Below, piece by piece: positions 1 to 7,587 of a stretch of DNA of 64,000 nt (positions are counted from its first letter, which is position 1; each line of letters opens with the position of its first letter). The notes beneath the pieces are model-generated. The model ran no database searches. It was not told the origin of the DNA and saw only the letters and a program-made list of their open reading frames with translations. This stretch comes from CAYRFF01 sp964423575 (lineage in GTDB: Bacteria; Bacteroidota; Bacteroidia; Chitinophagales; Saprospiraceae), in NCBI GenBank assembly GCA_964423575.1, contig CAYRFF010000001.1, forward strand, positions 93,620-157,619, read 5' to 3'. The position numbers were made by a program, and so were the translations under genes.

Positions 1-1202
1 TTTTCTATATACGCACTGCTTTGTCTGAGGTTGCTATAATATTCCTCGTCTTTATCAGTGGCATAGTTAGAAGGTAGTTTATTATAATAGAAAGTACCCA
101 AATCAGCATTGATAATTCGTATCAATTTGGAAGTAGGATCATTGAGATTTAAAATACTGTCTGCCTTGAAATAATAATTGAGTTTTGCAGAATCCGAATT
201 GGCGTTTCTTGCAAGATTCACATAAACTGAAGCAATTGATCGGGCAGGTCTGTTCTGATCTATCGATATTTCCAACGCTTTTAAAAGATAGAACTCAGCC
301 TCTTCGCTTTGGCCCAGTTTCCGTAATACACCACCGATATTACTATACATAGGCACGATATAACTAGAATCCCGGCTCTCTACAACCCAGTTGTAGTATG
401 CGTCATTAAAATACTTGTAAGCGAGGTCCTGCAGGTCGATACTATTGTATGTGTATGCCAGATTGTGTTTACATAGAGCAATGTCGTTGTAGGGCATGGT
501 CTCTTGTAATTCGTATTCCTTAATGGCTGTCTTGTAATTCTCAATAGCTTCATAATTATAGTTGAGGTGATTACAAATATATGCATGCAAGTAATAATTA
601 TCGGCTAGCCCGCCCGGTTCAAGGTCGGTAAATTGCATTTTAGCTTTCAGCGCCTCACTGGTGCATTCATAGGCTTTGTTGTATTCTTTTAGACGCATGT
701 GGCTGATTGTCTTTCCTTTAAAAATATCCGCAATAAAATATGGTGTGCTATCTTCTTCTATATCTTTTATATTCTCAAGCAGGTCTGAATAAAACGTAGC
801 GGCAACTGTAAAACTGTCGATGGATACATACATCTCACCGATTTGTTTGACAGCTTGAATCCCCTGACTATTCCTGAGTAGGCTATTGTCCTGGCTCAGC
901 TTGTGTAATATCGATAAGTAATGGATTGTACTGTCACGATTCAGTTCTTTATAGCTTTCGCAAATGTTGAGTATAATCCCTATACTGTCAAGTAAACTTA
1001 AATCGGGTAAATCAAAGCTGGAATTAAGGACGGTGAGGCTTTGCTGAAAACTACCGATGTTGATATGCTCCTGAGCTTCGGCAATACAGTTTTTAACCCA
1101 CGGATTGTATCCGCTTTGTGCATTTGCTATAGCAAAAGGGCTAAGTGGTATTAAAAAAAGAACGCAATACCTTAAAACCATGTATTTGAACTCATTCAAC
1201 AT
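1..1202 (-). CDS. Secreted TPR-repeat protein, 3' end outside window
   Basis: The reverse strand is open from an ATG at 1202 to the window edge (about 400 codons, no stop), so the C-terminus is missing. The N-terminus has a signal peptide: a hydrophobic stretch ending in an Ala-Asn-Ala-Gln type cleavage region around residue 29. The rest is helical, with TPR-like pairs, clearest near residues 290-330 (GGVLRKLGQSEEAEFYLLKA). It is divergent from a sigma factor operon whose second gene is also TPR-like. In relatives such sigma/TPR sets often include a TPR protein with a C-terminal CHAT protease domain; whether this one has CHAT cannot be seen here. A second in-frame ATG at 1181 is an alternative start; 1202 is preferred for the AGAGAAGAT stretch just upstream. 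Confidence 0.75.
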   Translation of the reverse strand, partial: MLNEFKYMVLRYCVLFLIPLSPFAIANAQSGYNPWVKNCIAEAQEHINIGSFQQSLTVLNSSFDLPDLSLLDSIGIILNICESYKELNRDSTIHYLSILHKLSQDNSLLRNSQGIQAVKQIGEMYVSIDSFTVAATFYSDLLENIKDIEEDSTPYFIADIFKGKTISHMRLKEYNKAYECTSEALKAKMQFTDLEPGGLADNYYLHAYICNHLNYNYEAIENYKTAIKEYELQETMPYNDIALCKHNLAYTYNSIDLQDLAYKYFNDAYYNWVVESRDSSYIVPMYSNIGGVLRKLGQSEEAEFYLLKALEISIDQNRPARSIASVYVNLARNANSDSAKLNYYFKADSILNLNDPTSKLIRIINADLGTFYYNKLPSNYATDKDEEYYSNLRQSSAYIE

Positions 1203-1236
1203 ATCTTCTCTTGTTAAAAAAAGAGTAAATTTGATT

Positions 1237-1268
1237 TAAACATACGCTTTTAGGCCTAAAAGGTCAAT
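1237..1268 (-). promoter_or_regulatory. Promoter with palindromic operator in its spacer
   Basis: On the minus strand, TATGTTTA (1237-1244) matches the Bacteroidota -7 box TAnnTTTG at 7 of 8 positions, and ATTG (1265-1268) can serve as the -33 element with a 20-bp spacer. A perfect 16-bp palindrome, CTTTTAGGCCTAAAAG (1247-1262), lies inside the spacer. That is a classic place for a repressor or a MerR-type activator. The binding protein is unknown. Confidence 0.45.
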
Positions 1269-1376
1269 AAAAAGAGCTATTTTTAAAGAATTAATAAAAA
1301 TATGAAGTTCAAGCAACCCTTTAAAATTGACTAAAAACTAAGGGATTTTGAATAAAAAAACTTTTTTCAATAAAAA

Positions 1377-1409
1377 TTGAAAATACTTCACTTTTGAGGT
1401 TTACCTTTT
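1377..1409 (+). promoter_or_regulatory. Possible promoter of the sigma factor gene
   Basis: TTGA (1377-1380), a 21-bp spacer and TACCTTTT (1402-1409) resemble the Bacteroidota TTTG-N19-21-TAnnTTTG pattern. The start codon is 20 nt downstream of the -7 box, so the leader would be short. This is a consensus match only. Confidence 0.3.
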
Positions 1410-1428
1410 TGAATGAAAAGACACTAAT

Positions 1429-2013
1429 ATGATAAAGGTCACTGATAAGGAAATTATTAGCGCCTTGAAATCCCGGGAAAATGTGATTTTGAGAGAGGTA
1501 TATCGCGTGTATAAAGAAGAATTTAAAGCCTGGGCATATAAGACATATAAAGCAGACGAGGTGGAAGACGTTTTTCAGGAAGCATTTGCAACTTTAATCC
1601 TGAATGCAGAACGAGGGAAATTAAATGATTTAAAAGGAAGATTAAAGTCTTACTTTTTTGCAATAGCTAAGTTTAAATTGTTTAAAAGCTTAAAGGAGGA
1701 TAGACTGGTAACCGTTGACATAAGTGGCTTTCATCAAGAAGCATATAGCGAGGAAATACATTATGAAGAAGGTGTCTTTGCTCTCAACGATAGCCAGATG
1801 AGAATGAAAGAAATTCTTGAAAGTGGCATCTTGGGGAAATGTGAAACTTTATTGAAAATGATTTTCTATGAGAACTTTAGTACCAGGGATATAGTTAAAA
1901 AACTGGGCTTGAGTAATGTGAATACGCTTAAATCAAGAAAGTACAGATGTCTTGAAAAACTAAGAACTGAATATTTAAAACATACTTATCGAGAAGATGA
2001 AAGAGAAAATTGA
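1429..2013 (+). CDS. RNA polymerase sigma factor, sigma-70/ECF family
   Basis: This 194-residue protein has the two-domain layout of an ECF-type sigma factor. A region 2-like segment lies at about residues 25-85 (DEVEDVFQEAFATLILNAER is the region 2.2-like core). A region 4 helix-turn-helix lies at about 140-185, with a conserved-looking stretch around NFSTRDIVKKLGLSNVNTLK. It probably directs transcription of a small regulon. The next gene, encoding a membrane protein, overlaps it by 17 bp, which suggests translational coupling and a regulator or anti-sigma role for the partner. The divergent TPR gene is a likely target or partner. The family assignment is secure; the regulon is unknown. Confidence 0.85.
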   Translation: MIKVTDKEIISALKSRENVILREVYRVYKEEFKAWAYKTYKADEVEDVFQEAFATLILNAERGKLNDLKGRLKSYFFAIAKFKLFKSLKEDRLVTVDISGFHQEAYSEEIHYEEGVFALNDSQMRMKEILESGILGKCETLLKMIFYENFSTRDIVKKLGLSNVNTLKSRKYRCLEKLRTEYLKHTYREDEREN

Positions 2014-2737
2014 AGAAATCTTGGAAAAAGCCTTTGAGGATCGAGCTTCGGAAAGCGAGCTTGAATTCTTGGAGGCCACATTATCCAGCGAAGAAATAGA
2101 ATCGGGTCTGAGATTTTATAAAGATCTGCACACGGTCTCTGAACACCACCGATACTCAGATTCCCTGAATTACGTGAGAAATGAACTAGCCGGGACGAGT
2201 CCTAATGCATCTTTCTTTATAAAAAACAGACTCTTAATCATAGTGCTCGTGAGTTTGCTCGCGATTATTAGCATTTTTTATCTATTCAATAAATCGCAGA
2301 CAACAGCGAATTTTAATGATATTTATGCAAGTTATCACAATCCACTCAGAATTGAAATGCTTCCTGTAGAAAGGGGAACTGAACTACCCAGTATTGATAT
2401 TATTGACGTTCAGGATGCTTATCTCTCCGGGAATTATTCCGAAGTGACACAACTTGTCCAGGATAAGTCGATTGAAATCAATTCTCTGTATAAGAGCCTT
2501 GCTCTTTTGGAACTAGGAGAGTATAATCAGGCTGAACAAGAACTACTGGAGCTGAAAGAAGTCGGTGAGTTGGGACTGGTGAAAGAAATTGCTGATTGGT
2601 ACCTCTCTTTAATATCCGTGAAAAAGAACGATAAACCGCAAGCAATAGAAAGGTTGGAGTTGATAATAAACGAAAAAAATCACAGTTATAAAGATGATGC
2701 TTTAAAGTTATTGCGAGATCTCGATAGACTTAAGTAA
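1997..2737 (+). CDS. Single-pass membrane protein with TPR-like C-terminus, candidate anti-sigma partner
   Basis: The protein has 246 residues. A charged N-terminal cytoplasmic segment (about 1-73) is followed by one transmembrane helix (about 76-95) and a periplasmic helical region (about 130-246) with TPR-like spacing (SLYKSLALLELGEYNQAEQE). The start overlaps the end of the sigma gene, so the two are co-expressed. A short cytoplasmic head, one membrane span and an extracytoplasmic domain is the usual anti-sigma topology, but I see no recognised anti-sigma motif. An alternative is a scaffold for the divergent secreted TPR protein. Confidence 0.6.
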   Translation: MKEKIEEILEKAFEDRASESELEFLEATLSSEEIESGLRFYKDLHTVSEHHRYSDSLNYVRNELAGTSPNASFFIKNRLLIIVLVSLLAIISIFYLFNKSQTTANFNDIYASYHNPLRIEMLPVERGTELPSIDIIDVQDAYLSGNYSEVTQLVQDKSIEINSLYKSLALLELGEYNQAEQELLELKEVGELGLVKEIADWYLSLISVKKNDKPQAIERLELIINEKNHSYKDDALKLLRDLDRLK

Positions 2738-2780
2738 CTAGAAAGGAGCTGTACATATTTTTGTAGAAAAAATTAAATTT

Positions 2781-3983
2781 TTGAATCCCTCTTCGTCGGG
2801 TTGGCTGAATAAGCATCTACCCGTATTTAAAAAAGGCATTTTGAGCCAAAATTACACTCGGATTCAATTCTATTCCGAATTGAAAAGGACAGGGTTTATC
2901 TATGCCAACAGCCTTTCTACAATCTCGTATCCGCAGGGAACTTCATATCCACTCACACTTGAAGAAGCGAGTAAGGTTAATCTCTTCGATAGTCTCGGTT
3001 ATATGTACTTTACTATTTATCCGGACAGTAATGAAGACGAATTCATATCTGCCGCAAATAGGTTTTATGATTATCTGAAAGAACACAGTTGGTTTAAGTT
3101 TGAACTACCGTTTATTAAACAGGGCCCTGAAACGAAACTGGAAAAAATCATCCACGACAGAATAAAAACCAATGAATCCCTGCTGAAAAGAAACTTCAGC
3201 GCTCTGATAGCCAATGCACTCTTGTTTCTCGATGTACTTACGTTTCGTTATTATCTGGAAAATAATGATGATCCTGTTGCCTATGCCCAAGAAATGGAAG
3301 CGTTGCTGGCCAATACTCTTTATTTTGCTGTAAAGCAGAAAAATGAGAAGACAAAACATGAAGAAATAGTACTCAAATTGCTCGAAGCATCCCTTAGATA
3401 TAATAAGATAGAAGATGTGCTGATTCCTTATGAGCAGTTTAATTATGGAAAACATCAGCTTCCTCTGGAATGCCAATATATTCTGGATCTTACCTGTATA
3501 ACGGTATATGCTGATGCGGTGCTGGAGGACAAAGAGCGGAGGTTTATTCTGCACTTGGGTGCAAGCCTTGGATTCACAAAGGAAGAAACTAAAGAGCATG
3601 TCCTTGAAGCTAAACGATTTATTACTGAACACAGAGAAGAGTTGAGCTGGCTGGACGATAGTAACCCTTTTCGCAATCTTTACGATAACACCTATCAAAT
3701 GGTAAGTCTACTTGTTATTCGCAATAAGAAAAGACTTAGCCAGGAAATCAGAGAAAGCAAGGAGCTTGCAGATTTGTTGATGAAATCTACTACAACTGAG
3801 CTTGATGCAGAAGAGAAAGATAAAGTCAAAGAACAACTGCTGGATATCTGCAAGGCAATCCCTTCTCTTACCGTGTTTATGCTTCCCGGAGGGACTATTT
3901 TATTGCCCTTATTGGTTAAGCTTATTCCCGACTTGTTGCCATCTGCATTTGCTGATAATCGGATAGGAAAGGAAGAAAAATAG
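2781..3983 (+). CDS. LETM1-related protein with TerB-like domain
   Basis: The protein has 400 residues. A central segment (about 226-275, containing YADAVLEDKERRFILHLGAS) resembles the TerB/TerB-like helical fold. The C-terminus (about 365-395, MLPGGTILLPLLVKLIPDLL) matches the short LETM1 motif of the 'LETM1-related biofilm-associated' proteins of Bacteroidota. Its biochemical role is not established. The start is uncertain: no ATG is available. TTG at 2781 yields MNPSSSGW, which fits my memory of the family N-terminus, whereas a strong AAAGGAG at 2742-2748 is better spaced for an ATT codon at 2757 in the same frame. It lies 43 bp after the previous gene and may be co-transcribed. Confidence 0.75.
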   Translation: MNPSSSGWLNKHLPVFKKGILSQNYTRIQFYSELKRTGFIYANSLSTISYPQGTSYPLTLEEASKVNLFDSLGYMYFTIYPDSNEDEFISAANRFYDYLKEHSWFKFELPFIKQGPETKLEKIIHDRIKTNESLLKRNFSALIANALLFLDVLTFRYYLENNDDPVAYAQEMEALLANTLYFAVKQKNEKTKHEEIVLKLLEASLRYNKIEDVLIPYEQFNYGKHQLPLECQYILDLTCITVYADAVLEDKERRFILHLGASLGFTKEETKEHVLEAKRFITEHREELSWLDDSNPFRNLYDNTYQMVSLLVIRNKKRLSQEIRESKELADLLMKSTTTELDAEEKDKVKEQLLDICKAIPSLTVFMLPGGTILLPLLVKLIPDLLPSAFADNRIGKEEK

Positions 3984-4025
3984 TCATTTGCGCAAGCATA
4001 CTAAATCCATATTCTAACAAATAGC

Positions 4026-4063
4026 GTAAGAAATACATTACAATATGTAAGAAATACATTACA
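4026..4063 (+). promoter_or_regulatory. Tandem 17-bp operator-like repeat
   Basis: GTAAGAAATACATTACA occurs twice without mismatch, at 4026-4042 and 4047-4063. The period is 21 bp, two turns of the helix. Each copy is itself a dyad (GTAA...TTAC). It lies just upstream of the membrane-protein/XRE pair starting at 4089, so autoregulation by that XRE protein is the natural reading. Confidence 0.6.
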
Positions 4064-4088
4064 TTTATAATAATAAAACTTCTTGCTT

Positions 4089-4559
4089 ATGAAATCTATC
4101 AGATTATTGAAACCTGGTTATAAGAAAGTCGGATGGCTTTTCTTTATACTCGGAGCGGGCTTATGGATATTAAATTCAATTTTTAAACAAGAAATTGATT
4201 TTCTGTATATGGATGTTTTTGCGGTTATTACGGACGAGTCCATTCTTAGTCTTAAACGTAAATATTTTTCTTTTACGACAGTGAATATCGGAAATACTTT
4301 AGCGGGAATATTTGCTGTTGTAGGAGGTCTGCTTATTACCTTTAGCCGTGAGAAAAAGGAAGATGAATTTATTCAATCTTTGCGACTAAGGTCATTTCAA
4401 TGGGCTTTTCTGCTGAATTATCTTATACTGTTAATCCTTTTTATTTTTGTTTATGGAATGAGCTTTTTGACAATAATGGTTTATCAGATGTTCCTTATTC
4501 TGATTCTCTATATCCTACGATTTCATTATCTTCTTTATCTTAACAGGGCAGAGGCATGA
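4089..4559 (+). CDS. Small multi-pass membrane protein of unknown function
   Basis: The protein has 156 residues with about four hydrophobic segments (around residues 15-35, 70-92, 105-125 and 128-148) and a basic N-terminus (MKSIRLLKPGYKK). I recognise no family. The ATG at 4089 is preferred to an upstream in-frame TTG at 4083. Its stop overlaps the start of the XRE regulator gene (ATGA), a tight two-gene unit. Such membrane-protein/XRE pairs are common in Firmicutes and Bacteroidota, where the regulator usually controls its own operon. Function is open. Confidence 0.65.
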   Translation: MKSIRLLKPGYKKVGWLFFILGAGLWILNSIFKQEIDFLYMDVFAVITDESILSLKRKYFSFTTVNIGNTLAGIFAVVGGLLITFSREKKEDEFIQSLRLRSFQWAFLLNYLILLILFIFVYGMSFLTIMVYQMFLILILYILRFHYLLYLNRAEA

Positions 4560-4756
4560 AAAATACAATAAAAGTAGAACGGGCAAAAGTTGATATGACA
4601 CAAGCTGAACTCGCAGAACGCGTTTCAGTGACAAGGCAGACTATTAATGCTCTGGAAAAGAATAAATACGTGCCATCTGCCGTTTTAGCAATGAAGGTGG
4701 CTCGCGTTTTTGGGAAAACGGTAGAAGATATTTTTACACTGGAAGAGGATGATTAG
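4556..4756 (+). CDS. XRE-family helix-turn-helix transcriptional regulator
   Basis: This 66-residue protein is almost entirely one HTH_3/Cro-CI type domain, from MTQAELAERVSVTRQTINAL (about residues 14-33) to the C-terminal VFGKTVEDIFTLEE. It resembles the small stand-alone regulators of the YozG type. It is translationally coupled to the membrane protein gene before it. It probably binds the repeated dyad at 4026-4063. The DNA-binding assignment is firm; the target is inference. Confidence 0.85.
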   Translation: MKNTIKVERAKVDMTQAELAERVSVTRQTINALEKNKYVPSAVLAMKVARVFGKTVEDIFTLEEDD

Positions 4757-4789
4757 AGTCCAAATTCATCACTACTTAAAGACCTTACT

Positions 4790-5956
4790 ATGAAACTGAA
4801 TCTTACTTTTTTAACGCTCATCCTTTTTGGAACTGGAAATCACAACCCTGAACCTCCGGAAACCGTTCAGAATACTCTCCGGAAATATCAGGATGCTAAT
4901 AGTATGACTTATGACATCGAGTATATGTGGAAATCATTTGATAGTGATAAGCCGTGGTTCCTTAATACTTCAGTAAGTATTGAAAAAATAAAGGAAGATA
5001 CGCTTTTCAAAGCAAAATTCTCGTATGCTCGTAAAGACAGTTTTTCTGATATACTGAAAGTATATATCCCTCAGGAAGTGTTACATATTGATCATAAAGA
5101 AAAGATAGTTACTCGATTTAATGCCTCCGAAATCGGAACATGGCCGATTACCGGAAGTGGTGATGGCAGCGTGTTGCAATCCTATTTTTTAAATGCCGGA
5201 GGCCTTCTTAAAACTTTGTCCGATGAGGAGAATGAAGTGATATATAGTGATTCTTCGGAGTATGTGGTTACAGAAGTAGAATTTCCTGATAATGGTGATT
5301 TTACTGAAAGAGTATTAACCTTTTATTTTCATAAGGATAATCTGACAATTGATAAGGTGAATTTTTCTGTTCGATATTATGACCAGATTCAAAAGAATGA
5401 CTGGATATTTGCCAATATTGTTTTTGATAATGTCCCGGAAGCATACTTTGAAAACTTGATTTCTCCGTATATGAAGGAGTATGAAATAGAAGATTATGAA
5501 GAGCCCGATGAAAGTTATTATGATCTTATGGAAGTAGGAGAAATTGCTCCGGAATTAAAAGGAAAAATCTTTCCTGATTATGATACGGAAGTTGAATTAA
5601 AGCTTGATAAGATTACTATCCTGGATTTTTGGTACACAAGCTGTATGCCCTGCATTAAAGCAGTTCCCGAGCTCAATAAGATTAAAGAAAAATATGGAAA
5701 TACCGTTGATGTCTTCGGAGTAAATCCTTTTGAAAATACGCAGAAAGACGAGGAAAGAATCAATAAATTTCTGAACAGAACCCCGATGGAGTACGATGTT
5801 TTTATGGTAAAGGAAATACCGGAAGAATTTAATATTAAAGTTTATCCTTCTATCTATGTTTTGGATAAAGATAGCCGGGTTCTTTTTACGCATTTGGGTT
5901 TTAATGAAGAGTTATTTGATATTCTCGATGGGGTGATACAAGAGAATATTGAGTAG
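4790..5956 (+). CDS. TlpA-like thioredoxin-fold protein
   Basis: The protein has 388 residues. The N-terminal two thirds (about 1-245) is a soluble domain I do not recognise. The C-terminal part (about 250-385) is a TlpA/AhpC-type thioredoxin fold, with the redox motif CMPC after LDFWYTS (about residues 283-289) and a cis-Pro loop (VYPSIYVLDKD). The N-terminus is hydrophobic but short, so export is likely but not certain. Such proteins in Bacteroidota are usually periplasmic thiol-disulfide oxidoreductases. It starts 33 bp after the XRE gene. Confidence 0.8.
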   Translation: MKLNLTFLTLILFGTGNHNPEPPETVQNTLRKYQDANSMTYDIEYMWKSFDSDKPWFLNTSVSIEKIKEDTLFKAKFSYARKDSFSDILKVYIPQEVLHIDHKEKIVTRFNASEIGTWPITGSGDGSVLQSYFLNAGGLLKTLSDEENEVIYSDSSEYVVTEVEFPDNGDFTERVLTFYFHKDNLTIDKVNFSVRYYDQIQKNDWIFANIVFDNVPEAYFENLISPYMKEYEIEDYEEPDESYYDLMEVGEIAPELKGKIFPDYDTEVELKLDKITILDFWYTSCMPCIKAVPELNKIKEKYGNTVDVFGVNPFENTQKDEERINKFLNRTPMEYDVFMVKEIPEEFNIKVYPSIYVLDKDSRVLFTHLGFNEELFDILDGVIQENIE

Positions 5957-6027
5957 GAATTTTGGGGAAAATCTTTCGTGCTCAGGAGATTATCGTTCTA
6001 TGAGCCGGGAAGATCTACTAGAAGCGC

Positions 6028-6189
6028 CTAGGAGAAAATATATTTTATAGTATTGATATAGTCGGGCTTACCAATCTCTTCGAGCTTAGCAATCCCTTTA
6101 TAAAGAATAACAAGGATCGGTAAGCCGTAGGTAGGCATGGTGGGAGGCAGGATTGCCGAGCCGATAGGTTCAAAAACAATTTCATCCAT
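6028..6189 (-). pseudogene. Fragment resembling the C-terminal part of a thioredoxin-fold gene
   Basis: A 53-codon minus-strand ORF encodes a peptide whose middle (YGLPILVILYKGIAKLEEIG) resembles the cis-Pro/beta-strand half of thioredoxins. The CxxC half is absent. Part of it is duplicated and more decayed at 6222-6261. It lies downstream of DUF4286 in the same orientation. I read it as a gene remnant; a real small protein is possible but unlikely. Confidence 0.35.
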
Positions 6190-6261
6190 TATACACAAAT
6201 AAGCATCATTTTAATATTCCAGTCGGGCTTACCAATCTCTTCGAACTTAGCAATCCCTTTA
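6061..6261. repeat. Two 40-bp direct repeats from a decayed coding fragment
   Basis: Positions 6061-6100 and 6222-6261 share a 40-bp sequence with a single difference (G/A). Both begin GTCGGGCTTACC and end AATCCCTTTA. On the minus strand both encode GIAK(L/F)EEIGKPD. In the second copy the frame is interrupted by stops. The pattern is that of a tandem gene duplication in decay. Confidence 0.65.
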
Positions 6262-6313
6262 AGTTATTCCGCAATTATAAAGAATCTTTTACCACTTGGT
6301 TCATGTGCAGCAT

Positions 6314-6616
6314 TTACCTTATGACTTCCAGTAACTCCCTGCTTGCAGAGATTTTATCACCAAATTTATCAATCCCCTTTTGCCGCATTGCTGCCGCGTG
6401 AGTATAAATATACGTTTCATAGTCTTGTAAGCTTTCGCAAATGTAATGCACGACTAATGTCTTATTTCCTGCAATACCATCCAGGACACGATGTAGTCGT
6501 CCTGAGGAAAAGAGACCGGTTTCCAGCATTTCAGGAATATGCTCATCCTGAAGCCATTTAACCAGTTCCTTTTCATCATAAGCTTGTATCACAAGACGGA
6601 CTGAATAAATAATCAT
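6314..6616 (-). CDS. DUF4286 family protein
   Basis: This 100-residue protein matches the DUF4286 pattern known to me in Bacteroidota: a MIIY start, a WLQDEHIPEML motif around residues 21-31, then GLFSSGRLHRVL, and a KFGDKISASRELLEV end. The fold is expected to be a ferredoxin-like alpha/beta barrel domain. No reaction is established. The start codon overlaps the stop of doxX by 1 bp, so the two genes form an operon with doxX first. Confidence 0.8.
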   Translation of the reverse strand: MIIYSVRLVIQAYDEKELVKWLQDEHIPEMLETGLFSSGRLHRVLDGIAGNKTLVVHYICESLQDYETYIYTHAAAMRQKGIDKFGDKISASRELLEVIR

Positions 6617-7038
6617 TACTTGTTTTTGTCCTTAAAGATAAGCGCGTCAAGACTATATTGTCCGGGGCCTAAAAACAGAATTGTAATATAACCGGCAAGG
6701 AATAGAGTAGGGAGTTGAGCACTCACAAAGATATCCCCACCCATAGCAACAAATGCTGCTACTATCATAGTGATAATTAAAGGAATAGTCGCGAATCTCG
6801 TGAATAGCCCCAAAATAATCAATATTGCACATCCAAATTCGGCAAATATTGCGAGGTTTAGAGATATGGTACTTCCCAGCCCCATGAAATCCATAAATCT
6901 GGTTTTCAAGTCAGCATAATTAGCTATCTTTTTCCAGCCATGATCGGGAATCATTACTGCGCCCATGACTATTCTTAAAACCAGAGTTCCTATATTAAAT
7001 GCAGTTTTGCTAACATTCGGAGATAAATACTTTATCAT
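6616..7038 (-). CDS. DoxX family integral membrane protein
   Basis: This 140-residue protein has four hydrophobic helices (about 15-35, 57-76, 80-100 and 108-130) and the typical DoxX opening (LVLRIVMGAVMIPDHGWKKI). The family is linked to membrane redox or thiosulfate-related functions in a few members, but most are uncharacterised. It is the first gene of a two-gene unit with DUF4286 and is divergent from the polyamine operon. Confidence 0.85.
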   Translation of the reverse strand: MIKYLSPNVSKTAFNIGTLVLRIVMGAVMIPDHGWKKIANYADLKTRFMDFMGLGSTISLNLAIFAEFGCAILIILGLFTRFATIPLIITMIVAAFVAMGGDIFVSAQLPTLFLAGYITILFLGPGQYSLDALIFKDKNK

Positions 7039-7587
7039 AAAAAACCTTTCTTCAATTTAAATGGTGAAATTCTATTACTTTAAAAGATTATATACAATGA
7101 AACAAAAGGATTGTTTATTCTTAAGCTAAAAGTATATTTGAATTTATGCTTTGGCCGCTTGAAAAAATAGAAGCACATACTTGTTTAGTTGTTGTGGAAA
7201 CCCGTTTCATTTTCCATACTTTATTTACCGTCCCATATCGCATTATTGCTACAATATGTTAATTCTATGATGAATCCGATATCCGACTTTTACACCAAAA
7301 TAATTAAGGAAATTATATACATCGTATTCGTTTAAATTATATAGATTTGCGCGGCTACTTTTAGTGGATATTTAAGTGATAATTTTGCTGATGAAAAACG
7401 CAGTGTCTTTGTATCTTCCTTTAGAACGCGCTCACGTCATTTTTGAACGAATTGACGTGAAATGCCTTTCAATTTATAGTCCCCGGATAAAGCTGTATAC
7501 TATCTCATAAAGATACCAGGTACCAGCTTACTTGCTTGAGACATTATGAGACAATTCTTAATTGATTATTAGATTGAACAAGGAATA
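7039..7587. other. 549-bp divergent intergenic region with two inverted repeats
   Basis: No ORF is supported here. Two perfect 8-bp inverted repeats are visible. TCACGTCA (7432-7439) faces TGACGTGA (7453-7460), with a 21-bp centre-to-centre distance. TCTCATAA (7503-7510) faces TTATGAGA (7544-7551), ending 36 bp before the polyamine operon start. They could be a regulator site and a leader hairpin respectively. Confidence 0.45.

Noticed and set aside
3105..3698. 197-codon antisense frame within the LETM1-related gene
   Set aside because: It lies opposite a well-supported gene and its translation shows no domain; long shadow frames are common in AT-rich DNA.
3985..4000. CATTTGCGCAAGC, similar to the loop and stem at 35141-35158
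   Set aside because: The shared core TTGCGCAA is short and self-complementary; two or three occurrences in 64 kb do not establish a repeat family.
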